This document shows, piece by piece, positions 22,106-33,665 of a stretch of 64,000 bases of DNA (positions within the stretch are counted from its first letter, which is position 1; every line of letters begins with the position of its first letter). Below the pieces are notes generated by a model. The model ran no database searches and was not told where the DNA came from. It saw nothing but the letters and a program-made list of their open reading frames with translations. Location: positions 3,839,349-3,903,348 of the forward strand of contig NW_004454217.1 of assembly GCF_000283155.1 (NCBI RefSeq). The letters are read 5' to 3'. The translations under genes were made by a program, and so were the position numbers. The DNA comes from Ceratotherium simum simum. Its lineage: Eukaryota; Chordata; Mammalia; Perissodactyla; Rhinocerotidae.

Positions 22106-23328
22106 TTGCTTATTAATCCATAGATCCCAGGGTTTATCTAATGCAGGTGTGAGCAAGATAATCTTAATGATGCTAACAATTGATCCAATTTTTTAAAAAC
22201 CAGCACCTCAATCATTTTATAGTTGGTAATCATATCTACAAGACTTATTTCATCTATAGAACTGACTTGCTGTTTGAAAGGGGAAAAAAAATAGGAAAAT
22301 ATCTCAGTAAAAGCATCACAGTGATATTTACTTATCCCCCCCGTTTTCCACTGTGGATATTGCAAAGGCTTGGTTAATGGATTATACGCTAAATGTCAAC
22401 CCGGAGAGAATTTAAAGGAAAGTCCAATAAAGCCTTTGAGGTTTTTCAGAGTGGTATGGAATATGTTCATGTGTCAAAGGCCCAGTGCAAAAGCCCAAAA
22501 GAATAACAAAAATATCAAAGCTCTGGGTTATCATTAAGAGAACAACAAGTATGTTAAAAGCGCGTGTTGGTTTTTAAAGCGATATCTTAAGTATGGAAAA
22601 AAAATTGCTTAGCTATACCAACATTCCACTTAAGATCTTCTGTGTAAGTATCCCTCATGACTTTATACATCTGAAGATGGTGCAAGGAATAGCATTCGGC
22701 AACCCTGACCTCAAGCAACATGCTCGGTTAAGCTTACCAATCCCATTTGCAAGGATATGATTTTGAAAATCTTCCAAAAATTTATTTTGCTGCCAAGGGA
22801 GAGAACTCCAGAGAATTCTCAGTATTGAAACATCTTATAAAATATTGCACAATTATTAACTGCACAAATTATACATTGAAAATGCAAAGGGATGAAAATT
22901 ATTATTGTCTACTCTTTAAACGATTAATAAATGGAAGGATTTACTAAAGAGACTGTTGGATAGGTATCTATGAACTCCTACCTACAGTGGTGAAGGATCC
23001 ATTACTCAATTGATGATGTATGGAGTTGAATGAGTATCTCCCCTAGTTTTCTGTGTGATATCAGAACAGAAAAATAAATAAATATATCAAAGAAGTTGTC
23101 TCACAAAAAGACTTGTCAAATCATCATCATTGAGAATCTCTTCATTAAGTGTATTTTTTCCTGTACTTGAAACATTTATTAGTAGTTCTTTAATTAAAAT
23201 TGTATGTAAATGTAATCAAATCAGAGGAAATGAATCCCCGGGCAGATTTTACAAGAAGAGTAAGCGGAAAAGTAGGCCTTTTATTATTGTTGTTAGAATT
23301 TAACATTGGAAAATACTGGAAAAAGTGG
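22106..23328. other. Unique sequence
   Basis: No repeat or gene recognised. ORF 22747-22947 (+, 66 codons) has no known domain. Confidence 0.4.
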
Positions 23329-23782
23329 TGTATTTGTGTCTTTGGGCTCCTGTAACAAAGTACCAAAAACTGAGTGGCTTAAAAACAACAAAAATTGTGT
23401 ATTATCTCGCTCTGGAGACTGGAAATTTGAAATCATTGTGTTGGTAGGGGGATCCTCCCTTGCCTCTTCCTAGCATCTGGCTGTTTGCAGGCGATCTTTG
23501 GTGTTCCTTGGCTTGTAGAGGTGTCCTTCCAATCTTTAGTCTTCACATGGTGTTCTCACTGTGTGTCTTCACATTGTCTTCCCTCTGACTGTGCCTGTCT
23601 TTGTGTCCAAATATCCTTTTTATCAGGGCAACAATTATGTTGGATTGGGGCCCCATACTAATTACCTCCTTTCAACCTGACTACTTGTATAAAGATCCTA
23701 TTTCCAAGTAAGGTCACATTCTAAGGTACTGAGCGTTATGGCTTCAACATATTTTTTGTGGGGGGACACAGTTCAACTGAAC
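23329..23782 (-). mobile_element. MLT1-like MaLR LTR
   Basis: Reverse-complement LTR of the non-autonomous ERVL-MaLR group: 'CTCCTGTAACAAAGTACC', 'ACTGAGTGGCTTAAAAACAA', 'CTTCACATGGTGTTCTCACT', 'CTATTTCCAAGTAAGGTCAC' and 'ATGGCTTCAACATATTTT' in order. No internal retroviral sequence adjoins it, so it is a solo LTR or remnant. Confidence 0.85.
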
Positions 23783-24424
23783 TGGTGATAGAGAAGACCT
23801 TGTAATTCTGTATCATATATTATTTTCTTTCATTGAGTTTATTTTTTGTCTGCACGTAAATATGAAATTATCAAAATCTCAAAGATGACGAAGTTCGTAG
23901 TGTTCTTATTATAAGTTGATGACAGTATGATAGTGACATTAGGACTTAAAAATCTTTGGCCCTCTCTGCTTTTGAGGGTCCACATGACAGACCACCCATA
24001 GAAACCAAGATGTTGTTACAGTTTGATTTCATTTTAAGGTAACTTGATACAAGAAAATTCACATTTCTTCAAAAGTTATATCACGAATAATTTCTGTCAT
24101 TAGAAAGATTCACTGTGTTACCAAATCTTAGCCCTTGTTTTCAATACGTTAAACCCAGTCCTGAAATAATGAAAATACGAATACAAAAATACTCTAGAAA
24201 AACTAGACTCATATAAAATTTTTTAGGAATGAAACTATTGTATAAACTGAGTTTGTTTCTGTGAGTCTTTCAAGAGCATTCAGATTCGTTTTTGTTTTTG
24301 TTTTTAAAGGACAAAGAATGGAGTTGGGTCAAAGGTCTAATGTAGTCACATAAGGTTTCTTGGCCTTAGAGTTTAGTCCTGCCATTTAAACTTTACTATT
24401 CACACAGATCCTATATCTTTACCT
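23783..24424. other. Unique sequence
   Basis: Nothing recognised. Confidence 0.4.
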
Positions 24425-25620
24425 AACTAAGATTTTTTAAAACAGACTTTATCTTTTAGGGCAGTTTTAGGTTTACAGCAAAATTGAACAGAAAGGAGAG
24501 ATATTTCCCATATACCTCCACACGTGCATAGCCTCTTCCATTATCAACATCCCCACCAGAGTGGTACATTTGTTACAATTGATGAACCTACATGGACACA
24601 TCATTGTTACCCAGAGTGGATGGTTTACATTAGGGTTCATTCACGGTGATGTACATTCTGTGGGTTTGAACAAATGTATAATGACACGTATCCACCATTA
24701 TAGTATCACACAGAGTAGTTTCACTGCTTTAAAAATCCTCTATGTTTTGCCTATTCATCACTCCCTACTCCCTGACCCCTGGCAACTACTGATCTTTTTA
24801 TAGTCTCCATAGTTTTGCCTTTTCCAGAATGTTATAAAATATATAGTTGGAATCACACAGTATGTAGTCTTTTCAGATTGACTTCTTTCACTTAGTCATA
24901 CGCATCTAAGATTCCTCCATGTCATTTCATGGCTTGATAGCTCATTTCTTTTTAGTGCTGAGTAATATTCTCTTGTACCTCTGGATGTACTACAATTGAT
25001 TTATCCATTTACCTGTGAAGGACATCTTGGTTGCTTCCAGGTTTGGGCAATGATGAATAAAGCTGCTATAAACATCTGTGTGCAGGTTTTTGTGTGGACG
25101 TTAAGTTTTCAGCTCCTTTGGGTAAATACCAAGGAGCATGATTGCTGGATTATATGGTAAGAGTATGTTTAGTTTTGTAAGAAACTGCCAAGCTGTCTTC
25201 CAAAGTGGGTGTACCATTTTGCATTCCCACCAGCAATGAATGATTGTTCTTGTGGCTCCACATCCTTGCCAGCATTTGGTGTTGTCAGTGTTCTCGATTT
25301 TGGCCATTCTAATAGATGTGCAGTCATCTCTCTGTGTTGTTTTAATTTGCATTTCCCTGATGACATATGATGTGGAACATCTTTTCATATGCTTATTTGC
25401 AATCTGTATATCTTCTTTGGCAAGGCGTCTGTTAAAATCTATGTCCTATTTTTAAATCTAGTTGTGTTCTTACTGTTGACTTTTAAGAGTCTTTTATTTA
25501 TTTTGGGTAACAGTTCTTTATCAGATATGTCTTTTGCAAATATTTTCTCCCAATCTGTGGCTTGTCTCTTTATTCTCTTGACAGTGTCTATTGCAGAGCA
25601 GAAATTTTTAATTTTAGATT
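24425..25620 (-). mobile_element. L1 LINE, 3' portion
   Basis: Reverse L1: 3' UTR from 'GGGCAGTTTTAGGTTTACAG' (near 24460) through the ORF2 C-terminus to about 25620, where similarity stops, implying 5' truncation. The left edge is T-rich, as expected for a reversed A-tail. The coding part is partly open (25101-25388). No clear TSD could be found by eye. Confidence 0.93.
25101..25388 (-). pseudogene. L1 ORF2 C-terminal fragment
   Basis: A 95-residue open stretch. 'KRCSTSYVIREMQIKTTQRD' is the familiar L1 run-in to the Cys-rich region. '[18 protein letters not shown]' at residues 39-56 keeps the C-x3-C-x7-H-x4-C pattern of the L1 ORF2p C-terminal domain, used in RNA binding. 'LLGIYPKE' ends the family block. 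The element lacks its 5' part, so this is a relic. Confidence 0.93.
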
Positions 25621-26926
25621 ATTTTCCCAAGAAATATACACAACATCTGGAACTTTTACTTAACCCTTTACTCTAAGAAATAAAATACTTCACAATACAT
25701 ACTGCTGGGAACATAACCACATATAAATTACTAAAACAATAACACTTAGATAAATTTTTATATTGAATAAAAACTGATATCTGAAAACACTGACTCAGAA
25801 AAATTGGATTTGGTAAAAATGTTAACAACAACTACAACAAAAACCTCACAATGCCAGATATAATAATAATCAGAAATTTTGATGTAGAAAAAACTGATTG
25901 GTGAATCAATTATTTGTTATAAAATTTACATAGAAAATAGTTGATGATAATTTTAGTTAATGAATAGGGAAATTTAAAAATTGGAAATGTAACTGCTGTG
26001 TAGAAAATTCAGCAATTAATTTAGTTTAATGGAGGTCATTCAAGAAAATTCTTTATAAATTCTGATGGTATGCTTGCATACATTAAAAAAAGTCAAAATA
26101 TCTTTGAGGTCAAAACAAGCAATGGTTTAAAATAAAATGGTTAAAATGACAAGATTAAAACTGTCTAGATTCCTGCTCAGAGGTCAAAGAGCATAGAGTT
26201 ATAAAATAGTGACTTTTTACTTTTTGTGCAGTTTTGATTCTTCAGCATTCATTTTGTGAAACCACTTCTGTCATTCATTTCCACAAATTGTGTACACAGC
26301 ATCTTTTAAATTTAAGTAAATTTCAATAAATTTTTAAAATTCTCATGCATGTGAGTGTGTGTGTGTTTGAGGATATCTTGAAGAGTCACAAAATTAGAGT
26401 TGGAGATTGATTCCAACAAGCATTTGCTAAGCAAATACTATGTGCTGAAAACATCTGCCCAGCCCACCTCAGATTTCAGGTGGCTCTGCTGAATAGTTCT
26501 CACACACTCTCCCTCTCTCTGCTTTTTGTCTTATTCCCCCCATCCCCCACAAAATGCATGTGTCTCCTCAGGTCAGTGTGACTTTCAACTTTGCCATCAT
26601 TGTAGAAATAAAACTGTTGCCTTTCCTTCAAATATAAACTCAAAAACTACATCTTACAGGAATCCAAACATAGCACAAGGTTTTGGTGAAACTCAACATT
26701 CCTTCTTTGGGACAAAGTACAAAAATAACTCATTTATTTACCAAATAAACTTATTTGTGAGAATCATTCCACTGCATATATAAATGAACAGAGGAAATTC
26801 ATCTGTATTAATCTTTTTAAGCCCCACAAGAAAAAAGTTACTGAGATAGATAGATAAAATTATATCAAGGTGTTTAGATACATTCTACCAATAAAGTAAA
26901 AGTATTAAATTTTCAGCAATTGCTGC
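25621..26926. other. Unique sequence
   Basis: 'GCATTTGCTAAGCAAATACT' and 'ATGTGCTGAAAAC' near 26420 suggest a MIR/L2 scrap. A short GT run is at 26352-26365. No gene seen. Confidence 0.4.
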
Positions 26927-27588
26927 TGTCGGGGGAAGAGGGAGAATCTCCCTCTGCCCTTTCCCTTAAGGTTCTTATGGCTGGCCAAATAATTAACAAG
27001 ACAGGTTAGCAGGAGAAAATAATACCAAGTTTAATAACATGTATACATGGGGGAAAGCAGGGACACTGTGTTTCTCAACACAATAGCAGAAATTCTCGTC
27101 TTAAATACCAAGTTCAACCAATGACAAAGGAGGATTTTGGGGGTGGGGGGAGTCAGTTACAGGAGATTACCACTAAAGCACAGTAAACAAGAGTAAGGTT
27201 TATTATGCAGCCCCAAGGCCTCACCTTCCACATTGATAAGTCACTAGAAATGAGCTCATCCCCCCTCTTCCCAATACAGAGAGGGAGATACCTTTACAAA
27301 TGGAGACTTCCTTTGTAAATGTAAATGATTGTCTGGCAACTCCTCGCAGGGTCATCCAGAGAATGTGGCCAGAGAGACAGAACTTCTGATAAGAGGGGCT
27401 TGTTGGTGCCTTTCTTATTGTAACATTTACCCTACGTTATCTTTACAGCCATCATGATAGATCTGTTCCAGGAAGGAGCCACCATGTCAAATTCTTTAGG
27501 CAGTTAGTGGGGGAGGTCAAATGTCCCTAGAGAAAACAACCAAGGTAAAGAGATAGATTTCAGGGTGGCCAAATCTTGATCTCCCACA
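26927..27588 (-). mobile_element. Solo endogenous retrovirus LTR (~660 bp)
   Basis: On the minus strand the block starts TGTGGGAGATC and ends CCCCCGACA, the TG...CA ends of a retroviral LTR. In the right order it has an inverted CCAAT box (27116-27129 region), a TATA-like TATTTAAG (about 27101-27108) and an ATTAAA poly(A) signal (about 27031-27036), giving U3-R-U5. The flanks CTGC and CTGT could be a decayed 4-base TSD. No gag, pol or env is adjacent, so recombination has probably removed the provirus. The subfamily is not identified; an ERV1-type LTR is likely. Confidence 0.8.
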
Positions 27589-28671
27589 CTGTCTACAGGT
27601 AAAGTGCCAATGTAGAAAATGCTTCTCAGAGTATTTTATCAAGATCTTCTAATCTTCTGATATTATAGGTTAAAATTTGAATTTTAAACATTCTTTTTAA
27701 TGGCTTTGTAAACTCTTATTCAATAGAGAGCTGATCTAGACTGTTGTAATTTTATGGTGTTTGAGACATGGAATTAACTGTGGTGTAGTACCTGATAGGG
27801 CCTAACCAATTTGTACAGAAATATCAATCAGTACATGGCTTCCATGGACTTTATTTTGTGGAGAAAATGTGCTCCCCATTTAGCTTTGCCTCCTAAAGTG
27901 TTCCAATTTTCTTGGTGAAGATAGACTATGCAGTGTTCACTTGCTGAGTCAGAGTTTCAGCAGTCCATGGAAAATGATGGGTGGTTCAGAAAATAAGCCC
28001 TGAATCAGAGACGCACATATAAAGTTATCGCTCCTTTTTCATGTGGTACTGAAACTCAATTGCTTGTCTGAAATATTTGTAGGTCTCTAAGACTTGAAAA
28101 AAAGCAGATTTAAGAGAAGTAGAAGTGTATTCCATTTATATAAAGTAGTTTTCAAACAAAATATGCATTTTGACTTATTATGGAGGAAACTATTGGTTTT
28201 GGATTTTAATGGTCTAAATTTTCCAAGTCATAACAACAAAGTTCATGAATATTTTTGCTGCAATTGGAGTATTCTAAGAGATTAAATATAGTTTAATTTT
28301 TTCCCAAATTATTTTTATTATTCCTTCTCCCTGAGTAGACTGTTTATTGAGTGATTATTTCCCAATAAACTAGAGTTTGCTTTATTTCTCCTGGTAAATA
28401 TTTTATGGATTAATGGGGTATATCTATTTTTCATGCACAATTTCCACCAGCCCCCCCCCCACTCAAATAAATAACAAATATCAAGGAAATATTTAAATAG
28501 TTCAGTTCTCATATGGGCAGTGGAACCTGATTACTTAAGTTTTTATGTACAAGAAAACTGTTCTCTTAGCTTACACTGGGAATTTCTGGACATTTTCACA
28601 GAGGTTGGTTTGGCTTAGAATGATCACTTTCTCTGGTCAAAGCTTGAAGCGAAGATATATTTGATCTAATG
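27589..28671. other. Unique sequence
   Basis: No gene or repeat family recognised; a 10-base C-run sits at 28451-28460. Confidence 0.4.
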
Positions 28672-28710
28672 GAAGCTAACATTTACCTAGTGCCTATGAT
28701 GTACCAGGGC
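28672..28710 (-). repeat. MIR scrap
   Basis: 'GAAGCTAACATTTACCTAGT' and 'TATGATGTACCAGG' match the reversed MIR 3' part. Confidence 0.55.
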
Positions 28711-28720
28711 TATGATGTGC

Positions 28721-28923
28721 TCTTGGCATTATTTACGTTTAGGGCTGGATAATTCTTTGTTAAGGGGGCCGTTCTGTGCTTCTAAAGTGTTTAACAGCAT
28801 GTCTGTCCTCTACTCACTAGATGCCAGTAGAAACCTGTTTCTCCTTTGTGACAACGAAGTATTTTGTCAGACATTTTCGAATGTCTCCTGAGGGACAAAA
28901 TCTTCCCTGGTTGAGAACTACTG
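28721..28923 (-). mobile_element. MER5A-like hAT-Charlie DNA transposon
   Basis: Non-autonomous DNA transposon remnant. Landmarks: 'TCTTGGCATTATTTACGTTT', 'GGGCTGGATAATTCTTTGTT', 'CACTAGATGCCAGTAG', and the terminal repeat 'GGTTGAGAACTACTG'. Too decayed for a clear 8-base TSD. Confidence 0.88.
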
Positions 28924-29984
28924 TCTAACTAAACCTGGACATTTGTTGTAAGTGCCATTACTGCATTTCTAATGTCATGTCCATAATGTAGAAATGATAG
29001 GAAAAAAATCTTCAGCCTAAGCTTCCGTGTAACAATAAATCAAATTATGAACCAGTCAGGGAAAAAAAAAAAAGAAACTAAAAACCCCACAAATACGTGG
29101 ATTTATGACATGGTTATAAAAGAAATTAATGTAAAATATCTGATCATTAGTGTGAAGTAACCATGACATTGGGCCTTTAAATTTGATCAGCAACTTTTAA
29201 ATGTAAATGCCTTGGCACCTTCACAGAAATTCCTTAACACTCAGCGAGTTCCTCTGTTGCTTCATTTGTGTGGAATCATTTGTGGAAAGCCAAACTTTTT
29301 AATAACTACTGACAAAGTGTGAAATTTTCCTATAGCCCTCAGAGAATTAATCTTCTATTAGCCATCTAGATCTTACAGAGAGAGAGAGAAAAAGAGAGAG
29401 AGAGAGAGAGAACTAAAGAACCTGTGATCATCCTTTCAAGACCTTTCCTGGCATTCCACTTATTATGACACCTACATCATCTATGTGGCCAGAAAGACTT
29501 CATTCCAAAAGTGCTTATGTTCAGAACTGAGTGACACAGCAAATATGACAGAATAGTTAAAAGATTTCTCATTTATGAGTTAGAGCAAACCAGGCTATTA
29601 AGGAGGCGTAAAAATTAACGTCAGGAGATTCTCTTTCCTTTGTCAACAGTGGCCATTTTAGGAGTATTTAAATATGCTTTGAAATCCCTGTTAGAAATGG
29701 TCATGCAGACAGCCTTACAACAGACTAAACTCATTTCACATTTCTTCCATACAGTTCCCCCGTTAATAGGAAACTAAAGTAGCATTATGTTTTGGAGCTG
29801 ACTTCCTCCAGACTTGGTTGGTGGCTTTGGCTGTAGTGTTAATTGATTATCTTTTGAACTTTGGATCATTGAGTGATGGAATACTGCTTTGAAGTCCCTG
29901 ACTCACTATGTTATTGTGCTAACTATATTTATTATGCACTGATTGTGAGCCAGTCATTCTAGCAGACATTGTCATGACAAGGGA
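28924..29984. other. Mostly unique sequence
   Basis: A MIR-like scrap lies near 29915-29965 ('TATTTATTATGCACTGATTG'). Otherwise nothing recognised apart from the GA run. Confidence 0.4.
29376..29412. repeat. (GA)n microsatellite
   Basis: GA units interrupted by one AAAA. Confidence 0.93.
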
Positions 29985-30256
29985 ACAATGTCTGTAATAA
30001 AAAATAAAATAATATAATTAGGACCATACATCATAGGCACACACAAAGGCTATAACTTACTAAATAATATACAAAGGAGTGTCTTAAAAGTGAGTACATA
30101 AGTATTGAGTGGTTCAGTATGGAGGAGAGATTTATATTAGATCATGTCAATCAGAGATGGTTTCATGGCCAAGGTGAGCTTTGAATGTGGAGTTGAAAGA
30201 GATCAGAGTTATAGAATGGTATAGGAAACAGCATAAACAAAGACATGAAATCAGAC
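29985..30256 (-). repeat. L2 LINE fragment
   Basis: 'CAGAGATGGTTTCATGGCCA', 'AGGTGAGCTTTGAATGTGGA' and 'GGAAACAGCATAAACAAAGA' run in the order of the reversed L2 3' half. Confidence 0.65.
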
Positions 30257-30385
30257 AGGAAAGAGAGAGGGAGAAAGAAGGAGAAGGAGAGAAAGAGGGA
30301 GGGGGAGGGGGAGGAGGACAAGGAGGAGGAAGGAGGGAAGAAAAGAAGGAAGAAAAGGAAAGGAGGGAGGGAGGAAGGAAGGAAA
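30257..30385. repeat. 129-base polypurine tract
   Basis: Only A and G except a single C at 30319, with GGGA and GGA subrepeats. Mirror-like homopurine DNA of this length can form triplex (H-DNA) structures. Four ORFs drawn across it are low-complexity artefacts. Confidence 0.95.
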
Positions 30386-30542
30386 TGCAATCATCCAAGT
30401 GGGAGAGGATTGATCTATGTTAGTTTCCTAGTGAGAGAAGAGGCTGATAACATAACATAAAAGAGATAAATAAAACTGATGCCTCTAACACAGTAGGTAA
30501 GAGCACTTTTAGGTTACTGCATCATGATGAACATTGGCTTTT

Positions 30543-30678
30543 TTAAAGTACAGCCCCCAGACCAGTAGCATCAGCTCACTTGAGACCTTGTTAGAATTGC
30601 AAATTTGCCCCCCACCCCCCCACCTACTTAAACAAGACTTCCCAGTGATTTTGATGCTGACTCCTTTGAGAACCACTG
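30543..30678 (-). mobile_element. MER20-like hAT-Charlie element
   Basis: 'CCAGACCAGTAGCATCAGCT', 'CTTGTTAGAATTGCAAATT', a C-rich centre, and 'TTTGAGAACCACTG' as terminal repeat. These follow the reverse of the MER20/MER58 group. Confidence 0.75.
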
Positions 30679-31728
30679 ATCCACAGTGTAGGATTAATTT
30701 GAGTGAAAAGACTAGAGGTCCCAGCTGGAAGGACACTGAGTTAGTCTCCTAAACTAACATAAATCCAAACTAAGCAAGTAGTTCATAAAATTCTTTGATG
30801 ATAATAATGAGTAGAGTTAGGTATGAAAATGTAAAGAAGATTTGTGAGGCTTGGAAGAAATTGCTTTTTAGGGTTTATTTGACACCTAAGTAGGTCATTC
30901 ATAAAACTGATTTGATGAGGTTGATGAGCAAATTGTTGCCTAATTATATTTTCACTGTAAGAGTCTGAAAAAGGTTTTCAGGCATAATACTGAATATAAA
31001 AAAAAAAAAGTTTTTTTCAAAAAAATCCTAGACTTCTGCTATTAAACCATATTACCCATCCATAAAGTTGATGTAGATGGGGAATTATGTACAGGTAATA
31101 AATTGCACATTTGGCAGTGTTTCCTTTGCATTTCTTTTAAAAATATGCATAGTTTATTTAAATACACTGACAGAGATGAGATCTTTCTTCACATTTTCAT
31201 GCTGCTGTTCTGGGAAAGTAAATTATGCTGTGATAAAAAGTAAGTAATTGCTTCTTGTGTTTAATTGATTTTTTTATAGAAATTACAATGCAGATTTGAT
31301 TAAAGGAAGATAGTGCATTACCTATGGTTGGTTCACAAGACACATAATGGTATGAAACAGTGCCACCCAGCACAGAAATTATACCAACATTTTCTCTGAA
31401 TGTGTTGAGTGGGAGATATTTAGAATTCTTTATGACTTATAAACACTGCAGAATGTTTCTTTTCCCATCTAAAGCAGGATGATAGGGACATCTATTTCAC
31501 AGTCATAACATGTCCTGACTGTTAAATTGTAGAAGCCTTTTGGGGGAGAAATAACTAATGGTAGATTTTAAATAAGAAAGAAGATTGTGAATTTGATGCT
31601 GACAAATGATGCACCTTGTAGCAAGGTCACTCCTGAAGTTTGCTAGTTAGGCCTTGTTTGAGTCAGTTGTATCAAATAAATCTGAAAAATGTCTATAAAA
31701 AACATTAGATTCTAATTCTTGCTCTACT
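30679..31728. other. Unique sequence
   Basis: No repeat family or exon recognised. Confidence 0.4.
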
Positions 31729-31951
31729 CCAAGGTTTCACAGTCTTGGCACTATTGACATTTGGGGCTGGTTAATTCTTTGTTGTAGGGGCTGTCCTGTG
31801 CATTGTAAGATATTTAGCAACAGTCCTGTGTCTGTCCACCAGATACTAGAAGCACAGTCAGCCCCCTGCCAGTTGTGACAACCAAAAGTGTCTATAGACA
31901 TTGTCAGATGTATCCAGGGTCTCAAGATTGTCCCTAGGTGAGAACCATTGC
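31729..31951 (-). mobile_element. MER5A-like hAT-Charlie DNA transposon
   Basis: Clearer than the copy at 28.7 kb and in the same orientation: 'GTCTTGGCACTATTGACATT', 'TGGGGCTGGTTAATTCTTTG', 'AGTTGTGACAACCAAAAGTG' and terminal 'GTGAGAACCATTG'. Both termini are present. Confidence 0.92.
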
Positions 31952-33019
31952 TCTATTTCATTGAAATATAAGCTGTAAAATTTTGCTGATTTAAAACAAC
32001 AAAAAATAACCCAAACCTGTTACATGTAAATCATCTTGGATAATTCTGCTGCTCAGGCACAAGGCCTTTTTGGGGTTCCAGGTTCTTTTATGCATTCTTC
32101 TTTCTATCTTGTCTGGAAGTCCCAGGAATTTGGAGTACTTTCCTCTCATTCAATGGGTACCCTCATCCAATAGGTCTCTTTAAGTTTTGTTTTGTTCTTT
32201 TAATCTTCTATTTATCCTCCCCAAGCCTGGTGTGAAGCAGGAAAGTCTCTTCAGCTGCCTCTTCCTTTATATCTTTGAAAGAACTGACCCCTTTGTATTT
32301 GAAGGGTTTTCTGCTAATTCCCGTGGTAATAAAATCAGGGGATAAACAAGGGGACGTTATAAAGATTTTCAGAATCCTTTGGAGGTTTTACGGTAGTGGT
32401 CCTTGATGAATGCAAGTCCTACTAACTTTGGATCTCAGCTTTCATACTGAAGGGTTAGCTCATAAAACTCAGCTCTCTTCCTTATCTTTAGTGAAAGCTA
32501 AGTGGAACCTTACATCAAAGATGGCCCTGCTGCCCCCCAACTAAACATGAAGATGTCAAAGCAGAGGAATAGTGGTCTTAACTTAATGGACGTTAATACG
32601 TCATCCATGACCACACAACTGAGAGATTCTGTAAGCCTTCTGTCTTGTCCGGGCGTGATTTCTTTCTCTGGACATTTCCAGGCCATTGGCAGTCATGTAC
32701 CTCTACTCATACCATTAACTACCATGGACTTTCACCAAGTATTAACGTTAAGGAGTTTATTTTTGTTGGTATTTACAAAATTTGTTTATTATAAAGAAGT
32801 TAGACCTCTAAAAAACTGCGACTTTTTTCCTCCGGATGAAAATCATATCAACCTCCCAAAACGTATTTTTATCCTAGTATTTACACTTGTTGGGGGGAAA
32901 CATCTCTTATTAATTGATGCAATGTTTAATTTGCCTTCCTACCCAAGGAGTGCTCAGCTCAACATCTGGTAGTTGGTAGACTCTCAATTAATGTGAGGTG
33001 TATACTAGAAAGAGGGCTG
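31952..33019. other. Unique sequence with the window's longest ORF
   Basis: ORF 32502-32972 (+, 156 codons) is the longest in the window. It shows no recognised domain, and its start is not in a translation or splice context that supports it. In 64 kb of AT-rich DNA one such ORF is about what chance gives. No repeat family recognised. Confidence 0.4.
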
Positions 33020-33190
33020 ACATTAGAACCATTGGTGGCAGGGCTCAAATCCCAATTTTCCTGCTTACAGCTAATGTTACTTTGGATAAGGCACTTAACT
33101 TCCTTATGTTTTAGTTTCTTCTTATTTAAAATGGGTGTAGTATCTATCAGACAGAATTGTTGAGAAATTAAAATAAATTTAACTTTTGTA
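33020..33190 (+). repeat. MIR SINE
   Basis: 'TGGCAGGGCTCAAATCCCAA', 'GGCACTTAACTTCC', 'TAGTTTCTTCTTATTTAAAA' and 'TTGTTGAGAAATTAAAATAA' follow the forward MIR. Confidence 0.82.
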
Positions 33191-33514
33191 ATTCATGGTC
33201 ATTAAATAGAATATCTTCTATATACAATATTATATTCTTATTTCATTTGATCTTAACTAACCATTGACCCTTTTCTTGTGATGTTAAGTCTCTGCTCTCA
33301 GTATAATTGAAAAGTTTATACCTATTTTCCCATTAATAATATTTCAAGAAATTAATTTCTTTTGTGAGACTTAACCTTCTGTTTTTACATGTTCAGCCAT
33401 CACCAATGTCATCTCTTCCCATTTCAATGTTAGAGAGGATACAAATGCATCTATTATATTAGCAAAGAACTGAAAGACAATACCCTCATGGTATTATAAT
33501 ACCAGGTAATATAG

Positions 33515-33665
33515 TTAAAACTCACTTAGTCTTTCCTCCAGTGCTTAATCTGCACTGTACTAGGCACAGGACATAAAATATTGATCAAGATAGACATGAG
33601 CCTTGCTTCATGGACTTAAAATCTTGTGGAGAAGATAGAAAATTAAGCAAAGATTAATATAGTCT
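33515..33665 (-). repeat. L2 LINE 3' fragment
   Basis: 'GCACTGTACTAGGCACAGGA', 'GACATGAGCCTTGCTTCATG' and 'TCTTGTGGAGAAGATAGAAA' match the reversed L2 end. Confidence 0.7.

Noticed and set aside
30147..30460. Four ORFs rich in Glu/Arg/Lys or Ser/Pro
   Set aside because: They are translations of the polypurine tract on both strands.
32502..32972. Longest ORF in the window (156 codons, +)
   Set aside because: No recognised domain, no splice or poly(A) context, and one ORF of this length is about what chance gives in 64 kb of AT-rich sequence.
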